Shown here: one piece after another, positions 22,577 through 30,450 of the stretch
Position numbering within the stretch: the stretch's first letter is position 1
Layout: the number at the start of each line of letters is the position of its first letter
Origin: CAZVWV01 sp964631745
GTDB taxonomy: Bacteria > Bdellovibrionota_C > UBA2361 > JBGSMV01
NCBI GenBank assembly: GCA_964631745.1
Contig: CAZVWV010000018.1
Location: 1-38,019 of the forward strand
Direction of reading: 5' to 3'
DNA: 38,019 bases
Notes under the pieces: model-generated
Databases searched by the model: none
What the model saw: the letters and a program-made list of their open reading frames with translations, nothing else
Told to the model about the DNA's origin: nothing
Program-made: the position numbers and the translations under genes

Positions 22577-25324
22577 CTAATGCTTTCCACCTACCGCGTC
22601 GCCAATCATACTAGAAACGATGTTGGCAACACCGTTAGCGTCGTCTTCTCCTAATCCATTAGTCGCGACGTTCATTCTGTTGTCTTGTAGGGCCTTAGCG
22701 CCATTTGGTGCAAGCACCACCGCTTGTTGAAATGCCGCCCAAAAATCATCCTGATTCTGAGCTAAGAGATCGCTAAAGAGCTGATTGTCGTCACCGTTAT
22801 TGGTGCTGGCCCAGTAAAAGGCCGGTTCAAGTGGTAGCGAAAAGGCTCCTTCCCCAATATCGCTCATTAGATAAAACTGCGATTCAACGCCTTTTACGGT
22901 GCGCAATCGCAAAATTACGTCAGATTGCTGCTGAGACAAATTAAATGCCTGAGCGGTATAATGGAACTTGGAAGGATCCTGCCGTAGGAAGATCTTATGC
23001 GCGCTGTTTTGAACAATCGCCTGACCGCCCGAGCCCACGTAGAAATCCTCACCCGATTGAGAAGCTGCAATCACTATACCTTTGCGTTTGCGATATAAGC
23101 GGAAGGCAGTTTCAATGGTTCCCACCGCCGTCTTACCGATTAGATCATGGGCTTCGTCGAATACCAAGATCTTTCTGCTATCTAGTTCGCTGGGGTCGTT
23201 CATGACCGTGTCAGCCCACAGCATGGCAACTTTCAAAAATACCCGTTGTAAATCGGGGTTACGGCTCAGGGCTTTCATATCAAATACGATAAAGCGCTGG
23301 CGCAACTTTAGCGAACCGGGTCTGTCAAAGAATCTCGCAAAAACGCCGTCTCCGTAATAATCCCCGATCAACATGGCGATTTTTTGTCTACGGTAGCTTG
23401 AATCTTCGTTTTCATGCACTCGCTTAGGTGCGCGCAACAATGAAACAATGTCACTGAGTATCAGCTCGCGCTTCATGGGACCACTGCGATAAACTCTGTG
23501 CGCTTCAACCAACGATTCGCTGACCGCCTGTTTATCCAAGCGATCAATCTGACGGTTACCTTCGTTGGCCATGTCGCAAATAATATCTGAACATAGCTCG
23601 ATCAAGTCTTTATAGTCTTCGCTGCGAGGGTCAGGTGAAGTTTCACCTAACCGTCCCAAGAAATTCATCGAGGGCGCTTTCGAAGGGGTGGCCTCGTAGA
23701 TCTTTCCGCCAAAGAGATTGGCAACTTTGTCAAATCCGCAAGGCTGCCCGGTCATGCCTTTGTCGAACACAAACGTTATCGGTTGACGCTCTACCATGCG
23801 GCCATCGCTTAGAGAGGCATAGTGTCCGCGTTGCATGGTAATTAAAATATAGCAGAGCAAGTAGCTCTTTCCTGCGCCGGAAACTCCGCTAATCAGGACG
23901 TTGGGAGCCACGTTTGAGTCGTAAAAATCGAATCCTACCAACTCTCGATTCCAAAGGCTCGGTAACACAAATAGTGGACCTTGGCTGCCTTTCCAGTTCC
24001 CCCACAACGGGAACATGCGCACGGCGTGTGAGGACTTTACCACGCTAGTCCAGCCGGGCCCGTCAGTGCCGGGGTCGTAGCAGCCGGGTAGCGAATTAAT
24101 CATAACTGCCAGGTCTGAGATCTGATGAATCATTCCGCGCGCGCCGTGTAGCTGCGGAAAAGTTGCTACGGCTTCTGCAGAAGCGCGTTGGGCTTCGTCT
24201 TCGTTCTGGCAGATAAAGGTCTGATGCACACCCACTCGCACGATTTGGGAAGTGTTGCTGTACAGCTCATTTCTAGCGGATCTAATGGCGGAGATCTGAT
24301 GCTGAATCTTTTGATTTCCGCGTCCCATCGGGGTGCGTTCGCGAAAGCCAAGGGAGGTATCTAATCCATCAAGGCGCTTTAACTGAGCTTCACGCGGATC
24401 CTTTGAGAAGGTGACACTTAAAATATTCTCATATGGTGAGGATAATAGAGGACAAACCATCAACGGCAAACATTGCTTGGGATGGGCTACCATTGAGACG
24501 GAAGTATAAGCGCGCCCGTCCTTCATGACGATGCCGTTCTTGGGGTGCTCCACGGGAGTATCTGAGACTTGATTGGCTAACAGATGATCCGGATCAAACA
24601 CCGGCACAGGCATGCGAGTGTTACGGCCTCGTCTGAATTTTCCGGGCCGCACGCTTTTGCGATTCAAGATCGGATAAAGTAAATTAATCAGCGCCTGACC
24701 ATCCACGCGTCGGGGAGCAAAGCCAAGCTCGCGCAGCTTTTGCACGTTACCGTCCACCACGCCCCTAAAGTTATTTGCATACCCTAAATATTCGGTGCGG
24801 CGTTGCTCAGTACTTACATGAACCTGTCCTTTTAGTAGGATATCGATGCTGCGCTTCAATTGCGCCAGCAGGCCGCGCACTCGCCAGGGAGGATCGAAGC
24901 GAAAGGCCACCACCAGGCGCATCTTTCTAGGTCGACGTTGGTAAACCGCGCTATTGGATGAGTTCTTTAGCATGCGTACCCAACGCTTTGCCATCCAACC
25001 TGCGACGCCAGCACTTGGGTATTTGCTGATTGAGTCTTTTAATATGCCTTCCACGTCAAAGGTCGTAATCCAACAAAATTGTACAGAAACAGTGTGCTCA
25101 AGCGCATCGCACATCTCCTGAATGTTTTGGCTAAGATTGAAGGCATCGCTATCGGACGTTTTCGTAATCCACTGGGGTTGTAACTCCCAGAGTGACCATA
25201 TGGAGGCGTCCGAATGCACGAACATCTCTTGCTCCTCGTCATACTTAGCGAAAGGGAGCAGATTGTTAAAGAGCTCTTCATCTTTGTAAAGACGCTCTCT
25301 AGTAATGCGATTTATGCTGCTCAT
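22577..25324 (-). CDS. traC: TraC/VirB4-like type IV secretion ATPase
   Basis: A 915-residue cytoplasmic motor of an F-like type IV secretion system. The N-terminal TraC domain contacts the inner-membrane complex; the C-terminal half is a RecA-like ATPase. Walker A is GVSGAGKSY with Lys486, and Walker B is ILVFDEAHD with Asp723/Glu724. Further motifs are ASQSGEDF and NSAHKIFLRQDPSKF (glutamine/arginine finger region), typical of VirB4 proteins. Length fits the F-type family (about 800-900). The gene overlaps the preceding lipoprotein by 26 bases, and AAGGA lies right before the ATG. The gene is intact with all ATPase motifs, so the locus is not obviously decaying. Confidence 0.93.
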   Translation of the reverse strand: MSSINRITRERLYKDEELFNNLLPFAKYDEEQEMFVHSDASIWSLWELQPQWITKTSDSDAFNLSQNIQEMCDALEHTVSVQFCWITTFDVEGILKDSISKYPSAGVAGWMAKRWVRMLKNSSNSAVYQRRPRKMRLVVAFRFDPPWRVRGLLAQLKRSIDILLKGQVHVSTEQRRTEYLGYANNFRGVVDGNVQKLRELGFAPRRVDGQALINLLYPILNRKSVRPGKFRRGRNTRMPVPVFDPDHLLANQVSDTPVEHPKNGIVMKDGRAYTSVSMVAHPKQCLPLMVCPLLSSPYENILSVTFSKDPREAQLKRLDGLDTSLGFRERTPMGRGNQKIQHQISAIRSARNELYSNTSQIVRVGVHQTFICQNEDEAQRASAEAVATFPQLHGARGMIHQISDLAVMINSLPGCYDPGTDGPGWTSVVKSSHAVRMFPLWGNWKGSQGPLFVLPSLWNRELVGFDFYDSNVAPNVLISGVSGAGKSYLLCYILITMQRGHYASLSDGRMVERQPITFVFDKGMTGQPCGFDKVANLFGGKIYEATPSKAPSMNFLGRLGETSPDPRSEDYKDLIELCSDIICDMANEGNRQIDRLDKQAVSESLVEAHRVYRSGPMKRELILSDIVSLLRAPKRVHENEDSSYRRQKIAMLIGDYYGDGVFARFFDRPGSLKLRQRFIVFDMKALSRNPDLQRVFLKVAMLWADTVMNDPSELDSRKILVFDEAHDLIGKTAVGTIETAFRLYRKRKGIVIAASQSGEDFYVGSGGQAIVQNSAHKIFLRQDPSKFHYTAQAFNLSQQQSDVILRLRTVKGVESQFYLMSDIGEGAFSLPLEPAFYWASTNNGDDNQLFSDLLAQNQDDFWAAFQQAVVLAPNGAKALQDNRMNVATNGLGEDDANGVANIVSSMIGDAVGGKH

Positions 25325-25811
25325 TCCTTAAAACCTCTCGTGAATAAAATTGTGGCGTCGTGTCCTTCGCCATAAACCTAACTGTGTGCGTCGAATGATC
25401 TATGTCAACCTTTATGTCCTCTTGTTTGCCGAGAGACCCAGCCAGTTCTTCCATCGTCCCCAAGCCGTTAAAGCTTAGCTTGCGTCCAATCAGTTTAGCT
25501 TCACAAAAGGCTTTATATTGAAAGGCGGAAGCAAAGGTATCCGCAGCCTGTTCGATGGGGAGATTCTTAAGCTCCAACTGAATCACTGGATCGAACTTGG
25601 GAGCATTCGCTCCCTCTATGTTTGCAGAAGGTAATGGCTCGGGCAGATACACCAAACGTGTACGCTTGTAGACTGGATCGGGTGCCAGCTGCCGATATGC
25701 CAGCCCAAATCCGCGGCGCTTGGCACTGGGAGAGTACGGTTTACTTGCGCTGCTGGCGCAACCGACCACGCTTACTGTAAATAGAACAGCTATGGCGAGC
25801 CTGAGTTTCAT
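25299..25811 (-). CDS. Lipoprotein with secretin N0/STN-like domain (DotD-like)
   Basis: A 170-residue lipoprotein with lipobox VVGC (Cys18). After a basic linker, about residues 75-150 read as an N0/STN domain: IQLELKNLPIEQAADTFA, then a conserved beta pattern and MEELAGSLG, ending in KVDIDHSTHTVRFMA. That fold belongs to the start of secretins and to DotD of the Dot/Icm (I-type) system. Finding it between F-type TraB and TraC is unusual. It overlaps the upstream lipoprotein as ATGA and the ATPase by 26 bases. The fold call rests on pattern, not alignment. Confidence 0.68.
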   Translation of the reverse strand: MKLRLAIAVLFTVSVVGCASSASKPYSPSAKRRGFGLAYRQLAPDPVYKRTRLVYLPEPLPSANIEGANAPKFDPVIQLELKNLPIEQAADTFASAFQYKAFCEAKLIGRKLSFNGLGTMEELAGSLGKQEDIKVDIDHSTHTVRFMAKDTTPQFYSREVLRNEQHKSHY

Positions 25812-26263
25812 CTCTTAACCTCGCTATCTAAGACATATGGCAAGTTGCCGGTGTCCGCTGCCTGGCGCGCGGGACCATTTAATTGGCTTTCGAGCTCGAA
25901 AGCATCCTGCACCGCCCATCTGTCGTTCAGCACCTTAAGGTAATAGTAGTGCGCCGGAACTAAATCTCCGTTTCGATTTAAATGATCAGGCACCCACATT
26001 AATCGCACCACCGCCGGTTGCATAACGGGATTGTTTGGCTGCGGGTCATGAGCTCTTTGATAGCTAGCCATGGCCTCAAGCGCGCCTCTGGCGCGATCTG
26101 CATGCTCCGCGCCGCCTTTTAGGGCGTTATCGTTGCGCTCGCCAAGATAGGCGATCTTTTCGGGGGTTTCATAAAAAGGGTTTAATACCTGACTCATGGC
26201 GCCGCAGCCGCTGAGGGTCGCCAGGAGCGTGAATATCAATGCTGATTTAATTATTCTTTTCAT
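25808..26263 (-). CDS. Lipoprotein in TraV/VirB7 position
   Basis: A 151-residue lipoprotein with lipobox TLSGC, a linker, and a compact domain containing PVMQPAVVRLMWVPDHLN and HYYYLKVLNDRWAVQDAFE. I start it at ATG 26263 because GAGGA sits six bases before it; an ATG four codons upstream is also open. It follows the TraB-like gene as TraV follows TraB in F-type loci, and a lipoprotein here would anchor the core complex in the outer membrane. The sequence is longer and different from F TraV, so the match is by position and lipidation only. Confidence 0.7.
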   Translation of the reverse strand: MKRIIKSALIFTLLATLSGCGAMSQVLNPFYETPEKIAYLGERNDNALKGGAEHADRARGALEAMASYQRAHDPQPNNPVMQPAVVRLMWVPDHLNRNGDLVPAHYYYLKVLNDRWAVQDAFELESQLNGPARQAADTGNLPYVLDSEVKR

Positions 26264-26281
26264 ATAATTCCTCATCTCAAA

Positions 26282-27499
26282 CTAATCTGCCGAGGCAAAA
26301 ACATCGCTTTCAGAGTTATCATCCATAGCTTCAAATAATCCACGGATGGCGATGTTCTGAGCAAAAATCGCTGTGCCTTCTCGCCCAGAATAAACTTCTA
26401 TGTGGGGCACTAAGGCTTTAACTCTGTCGGCCACAATTTTGCCCCACTCGTTTGCAAAACCTGAAGCGCCCTTTCCGGCGGTATATTTCCCAAGATCGCC
26501 TGTGATGATCTCCCTTGTATTTCCAAATGTGTCTTGAGTAACCGAGGTGGTCGAACGAGATAAGCCCTCACCCACAGCGCCCAATGCTCCGATCATGCCG
26601 CCCGCCGCAATCGCTTTCCCAATTGGATCGATCGGAATTCCTTGCATTCCTCGTACACCGTCTTCGCCAACGACCCAGCCATCAACATCCAAGACTCGAC
26701 GACGTCCGTTTGGCAGACGCACGTTGATTTTAGTCAATCGAAACAGTACGCGTGAATCTGTTAGTGATCCTTGTGCTGCTGCTACCAAGCGGGCTTCGCC
26801 GATCGGTAGAGCCGAGCCGTCCGGACCCTGGACATCGTCCACTAATTGAAAAAGAACTGGGTAAGGCGTTCCATCAGTAGGAGCGCGCACGCCAGATAAT
26901 AGCTTTACACGTACGGAATCCCCTGCGCCGATAAAGGCGATCTTCCCGGGACCAGCAGGCGGCGGGGGAGGCACTTCCGCCAGATTCATCTCGCCGAACT
27001 GTTCGAGGCTGTTATCCTCGACAGAAGCTCCGGTGTCGCCAGCAGCAACGCCTGGATCTTGACCGACATCGACCGGATCCGGACTGTCAGTATTGTTCAT
27101 CTGATTAATAGCCGTGCTTTGAGCGCTTTGAGTGTCCTGCATGGTTTGAATCAGATTCTTAAAGATCTGTGCGGTGCGCTCGTTATATTCCTCAATCTTT
27201 TGCTCGCTCTTTTTCTGTTGATCCACCTGTTGGTCCAGGCGTGAGTTTAGCTGTTTTATCTGGTCACTAAAGGCGCTGACTATATCCTTATAGGCTTCGT
27301 CATTGGCCTGAGTCTTGCTCTTCTTTTGAGCATCCTCGTTATGCTTAACCTTTGGAGCGTTTGCGAATTGCGGCTTCTTGCCTGGTCCGGCCACTACTAA
27401 ATACATCACCATAAAGATAGTGATGCCCACTATCCATTGGTACTTCTTCTGAGTCTTGAGTAGTAGCAGTAAGTCCGACGCCTTTTGACTTAAACTCAT
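26282..27499 (-). CDS. traB: TraB/VirB10-like core-complex protein
   Basis: A 405-residue protein spanning both membranes. There is a short cytoplasmic N-terminus, one helix at about 22-38, a coiled coil at about 65-125 (QIKQLNSRLDQQVDQQKKSEQ), a proline stretch (PPPPP, 177-181) and a VirB10-type beta-barrel domain from about 186. The barrel opens AGDSVRVKLLSGVRAP, a hallmark of the family. A glycine/alanine-rich stretch (AIAAGGMIGALGAVGEG) corresponds to the antenna region that enters the outer membrane. AAGGAGAG before the ATG supports the start. With the TraK-like protein and a lipoprotein it would form the channel core. Confidence 0.9.
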   Translation of the reverse strand: MSLSQKASDLLLLLKTQKKYQWIVGITIFMVMYLVVAGPGKKPQFANAPKVKHNEDAQKKSKTQANDEAYKDIVSAFSDQIKQLNSRLDQQVDQQKKSEQKIEEYNERTAQIFKNLIQTMQDTQSAQSTAINQMNNTDSPDPVDVGQDPGVAAGDTGASVEDNSLEQFGEMNLAEVPPPPPAGPGKIAFIGAGDSVRVKLLSGVRAPTDGTPYPVLFQLVDDVQGPDGSALPIGEARLVAAAQGSLTDSRVLFRLTKINVRLPNGRRRVLDVDGWVVGEDGVRGMQGIPIDPIGKAIAAGGMIGALGAVGEGLSRSTTSVTQDTFGNTREIITGDLGKYTAGKGASGFANEWGKIVADRVKALVPHIEVYSGREGTAIFAQNIAIRGLFEAMDDNSESDVFASAD

Positions 27500-27508
27500 A
27501 AACTCTCC

Positions 27509-28288
27509 TTAGTTTTTTGCCCGTGTAACCACATATATCTTAACTTTGTCCTGCCCAGACACCTGCTCCTCCACATTCATAGGACGCGGAGCCAACTCCC
27601 AACGGGTAGCGGAGATGGCGCGGGTGCCGTCAATGCGAAATGTGGCGGGATTTATCTTTTGCGTCTGATCGAGCATGTTTTGGGTGTCGATTACGTAGCC
27701 CCAAAGATTTGGTCCGATCAGAATCTTATCAATCGTGGCCCGAAGTGTCCCGTCATCCAAGACAGCTTGCCCTTTGTAACGGTCACTGACTCTGTAGCCG
27801 GTGATCGTGGTTTTCCCAAACTCAGCCATCAAAGCCATCTCGCGCATCAACCCGCTAACCTGGCTGGCCGGCGCGTAGCCGAAAGTCTTCTCTTTATAGG
27901 CCGGTTCGTCCTCTTCTGAGGAGGCAATCATACCAGCGCGGTCGTCATTAATTCTCACGATATCGTCGCGGCCAGCGTCGCCGCCAGCGCGTTTGACTCT
28001 AATGGAGTAGGAGCGCCCGTCATCCAATCGCACAATAATGGCCTCGCCGTTTTCAGAGATGCCTTCATTTGCGAAGATGATTAAATCGCTGGCCTTCTTG
28101 TCTAGAGAGAGCGCAGAGAGCTTCTTCTTAAACCCGCCCGCAATCACGCTTGGGAACTGCACCTGCGTAGGTTCGCCGGGCGCCACCCGAATATCAATCT
28201 CACCTGTGCTATACTGGACATCGCGTGCCCAGGCGCTGTTTGCCAGCACGGCTGCCGCAATAAGTAGGGTTAATCCGGCCTTTCTCAT
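27509..28288 (-). CDS. traK: TraK/VirB9-like core-complex protein
   Basis: A 259-residue exported protein with a signal peptide ending NSAWA and a beta-rich body. The N-terminal part (EIDIRVAPGEPTQVQFPSVIAGGFKKK) is the usual TraK opening. It sits between TraE- and TraB-like genes in the order L-E-K-B known from F-type loci. TraK is the secretin-like outer-membrane partner of TraB. There are 9 bp to TraB and 2 bp from TraE, so these are co-transcribed. The identification relies on the signal peptide, size, opening motif and gene order. Confidence 0.85.
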   Translation of the reverse strand: MRKAGLTLLIAAAVLANSAWARDVQYSTGEIDIRVAPGEPTQVQFPSVIAGGFKKKLSALSLDKKASDLIIFANEGISENGEAIIVRLDDGRSYSIRVKRAGGDAGRDDIVRINDDRAGMIASSEEDEPAYKEKTFGYAPASQVSGLMREMALMAEFGKTTITGYRVSDRYKGQAVLDDGTLRATIDKILIGPNLWGYVIDTQNMLDQTQKINPATFRIDGTRAISATRWELAPRPMNVEEQVSGQDKVKIYVVTRAKN

Positions 28289-28290
28289 GA

Positions 28291-28947
28291 CTATCTCTCC
28301 ACGTTTTCAAAGGTGTAATCAGATATAGTAATCCCATAAGGATTTAGTTTGTTTCTAGGTAAAGTTCTTAGGGTTACTATAAATTTTGTTTTTACCAGAG
28401 GGACCTCTTGTCCCGCGATAATTTTCTGGCGATCTCCGACCATGGTTACAGTCACAAAGCCATCGCTTGAGCGATCGACTTTGGTTTTTAACGGGTCGAT
28501 ATAAAAGATCTGTGTGCGGTTGGTACTCTCTATGGTGCGAAGCTCCGCTCCCAACATGTCTTCATTGAATTTGGTAAGAACTTGGTCGTAAAGCATCTTC
28601 GAAGCCTCGTCGAATTGTCTGCGCGCTACTTTGTATTGATATGTGGCGATCAGATTAAGAAAATCAGTTGAGGCGTCAATAAATTCGGTGTCGGGGATCT
28701 CTTGTACGGCATAGGTGCCAGGCAACGGTTTGGCCGGTACGTTTAAGACGATGCTGCGATTTGACCAGATGTAAATTGCGAAGATGACCGCGGCGCAAGT
28801 GGCCGGGATCTGCAATAGCGCGATCGCACGCCACAGGGTGGCTTGATCGCGATAGCTCTCCCAAAGTCTGATGGTATCGTTGGTGCGCTTGGCCTCCATC
28901 ACATTGGCTTTACCAATCAGTTCTTTCGCCATGGCTTTACTTGACAT
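28291..28947 (-). CDS. traE: TraE/VirB8-like inner-membrane protein
   Basis: A 218-residue protein with a cytoplasmic N-terminus, one membrane helix at about residues 43-62 (WRAIALLQIPATCAAVIFAIYIW) and a periplasmic domain of NTF2-like pattern (FLNLIATYQYKVARRQFDEASKMLYD), as in VirB8 and TraE. It ends with LNPYGITISDYTFE, resembling the F TraE C-terminus. VirB8-type proteins link the inner-membrane platform to the core. Gene order supports the call. Confidence 0.87.
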   Translation of the reverse strand: MSSKAMAKELIGKANVMEAKRTNDTIRLWESYRDQATLWRAIALLQIPATCAAVIFAIYIWSNRSIVLNVPAKPLPGTYAVQEIPDTEFIDASTDFLNLIATYQYKVARRQFDEASKMLYDQVLTKFNEDMLGAELRTIESTNRTQIFYIDPLKTKVDRSSDGFVTVTMVGDRQKIIAGQEVPLVKTKFIVTLRTLPRNKLNPYGITISDYTFENVER

Positions 28948-28965
28948 TGTTATCTCTCAATAAAC

Positions 28966-29358
28966 CTAATTCTCTACCTCTGGCTCGGTTTTAAAGATCT
29001 GATCTAATCCGAGCTGAACAAATTCGTGTTTCTCTGAAAGTTCGGCCGAAGGAGTGCCGCTCCAAACTGGTTGCATGGAAGATGGCGCCGGAATTCCGGG
29101 AGGGTGCGCTCCTACTAGCATAAAACAAAAATTTCTAAGCCCTTTGGTCTCGTCAGGAAAACTTCTGCGGGCAGCGCCAAGGCCCATAGCAGTGGCAAAG
29201 AGAACAATTAGCAATAACGGCATCGAGGTCGAGATCTTGGGCACGATAGTTACTCCAGCCAGCAGAAAAGCAGCCACGCCGCAGATCCACTCGTTAAGTT
29301 TGGCCCCAAGGAGTGTCCACTCCTCGTTCAAGCCCGGTATGACAAATCCACTATCCAT
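28966..29358 (-). CDS. traL: TraL/VirB3-like inner-membrane protein
   Basis: A 130-residue protein with two hydrophobic helices (about 26-42 and 46-62). TraL of the F plasmid (about 91 residues) has the same start pattern (a short motif, P-x-L, then two helices). The C-terminal 45 residues are an extra hydrophilic, proline-rich tail. VirB3/TraL proteins bind the VirB4/TraC ATPase to the membrane. It is the first recognisable Tra gene and precedes traE by 18 bp. Confidence 0.75.
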   Translation of the reverse strand: MDSGFVIPGLNEEWTLLGAKLNEWICGVAAFLLAGVTIVPKISTSMPLLLIVLFATAMGLGAARRSFPDETKGLRNFCFMLVGAHPPGIPAPSSMQPVWSGTPSAELSEKHEFVQLGLDQIFKTEPEVEN

Positions 29359-29396
29359 GAAAGGTCCTGCTAATCCTTATAAGTAATATTCAGTAC

Positions 29397-29768
29397 TTAC
29401 TTCAGTTTTGCTTCAGCTTTCGATCCTTTTGGGGCTCCAAGGAGTCGCGAGTCGGGTTCGTAAGCTACTCCAGCACGGCTAACCCTTGGCTGGGGGTCGA
29501 GCACGCGTTCCAATTCCCCGGCACGCTCCAGCAAACTGCCTCTAAACCCCTTAACATCGAGTAGGGCCTCGGGATTGACTACTTTTAGCCCAGCATCAAA
29601 CTCGTTAATTGCAGCTACCAAAAGGCTACGGGCCCTAGCAAAATGTCCCATTCCGGCTGAAAGCTCCTCGTTGTTGGCCCGCTGTAACGGGGCTGGTTGT
29701 TCTGAAAAGGCCGGTGGAAGCCAGCCCATAACCACAAAGCATCCAAAAAACACTAGTCTTTTTAACAT
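29397..29768 (-). CDS. Exported protein at the head of the secretion operon, unknown
   Basis: A 123-residue exported protein: a signal peptide (MLKRLVFFGCFVVMGWLPPAFS) then a helical domain (AGMGHFARARSLLVAAINEFDAGLK) and a basic tail. I use ATG 29768 because AAGGAG sits eight bases before it; an upstream ATG at 29807 lacks a signal-like start. Its place before TraL is where pilin genes (traA) occur in F loci, but it lacks pilin features such as two long hydrophobic segments. Confidence 0.68.
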   Translation of the reverse strand: MLKRLVFFGCFVVMGWLPPAFSEQPAPLQRANNEELSAGMGHFARARSLLVAAINEFDAGLKVVNPEALLDVKGFRGSLLERAGELERVLDPQPRVSRAGVAYEPDSRLLGAPKGSKAEAKLK

Positions 29769-29848
29769 GTTAGCGACTCCTTCAGAGAACAGGTTCATTA
29801 ATTTCAAAACTTCTACACTGGTTATGCTTTTTTTTTCCTAGACGGATA

Positions 29849-29896
29849 CTAACGGCCACAGCACGAGTTGAGTGCGGGTTGTATCGCACGTCTCAT
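29849..29896 (-). CDS. Possible 15-residue leader ORF before the secretion operon
   Basis: An exact AGGAGG lies six bases before ATG 29896, and the frame reads MRRAIQPALNSCCGR then TAG. It sits 80 bp upstream of the first gene of the operon, and a run of nine A (minus strand) follows at 29828-29836. A leader peptide or attenuator is possible. The ribosome binding site is stronger than most here, but such a short frame can also arise by chance. Confidence 0.3.
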   Translation of the reverse strand: MRRAIQPALNSCCGR

Positions 29897-29946
29897 CAAA
29901 TTCCTCCTATAACTATTATGTAAGGAGAGCGTAAGGGCGGACTGTT

Positions 29947-30372
29947 ATGATGGGATTGGAGTTTGGCGAGCTTGCAAACTGGGTGTCCGCTTATCTATCG
30001 TCCTTTATGGGCGGCATGCCTGACATGAAGGGCAAAGGCCCAGCTATCGTTGCTGGGGCATTTTTTCTATTTTTCCCATTTATTCGAAGCCTACTCGGCT
30101 CAGTGCTTTATCTGATTAGCTCCGTAATACAGTCGATAACTTCCGTTTTTGTCTCTGTAAACCGATTAGCAACCACGACACTCACAGCACCCATAAACGG
30201 CGCAACTCGCATGATGCAACAGCCTGGCACGCAGCGTAAGGGCAGGGGCTTAATTTTGGCGGTAATTTTTGGCGTTGGTATCACAATCGGGCTTTACTTG
30301 CCTGTAGCTAAGAAAGTCGTTCGGTCGATTTCAAAAGCTCGCCCGCATGTGGCGGGATACGAGAAGTTCTAA
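29947..30372 (+). CDS. Small membrane protein divergent from the secretion operon
   Basis: A 141-residue protein with hydrophobic segments at about 34-65 and 100-118, Gly/Met-rich near the N-terminus and with a basic C-terminus. I do not recognise the family. It shares the 29769-29946 intergenic region with the secretion operon, so co-regulation is possible. It is followed by mgtE after 78 bp. Confidence 0.6.
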   Translation: MMGLEFGELANWVSAYLSSFMGGMPDMKGKGPAIVAGAFFLFFPFIRSLLGSVLYLISSVIQSITSVFVSVNRLATTTLTAPINGATRMMQQPGTQRKGRGLILAVIFGVGITIGLYLPVAKKVVRSISKARPHVAGYEKF

Positions 30373-30450
30373 ATAATGTCGATCGCCTTTTGACATATTA
30401 GCCCGCTGCCTTCACAATAAGGTACCTAATCAAATGGTGACCGTTGGAAC

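Noticed and set aside
29397..29768. F-type pilin (TraA) at the head of the secretion operon
   Set aside because: The protein has only the signal helix as a hydrophobic segment; TraA-type pilins keep two more.
30373..30450. Mg2+ riboswitch (M-box) before mgtE
   Set aside because: The leader is only 78 bp and lacks the conserved M-box pairing; no support.
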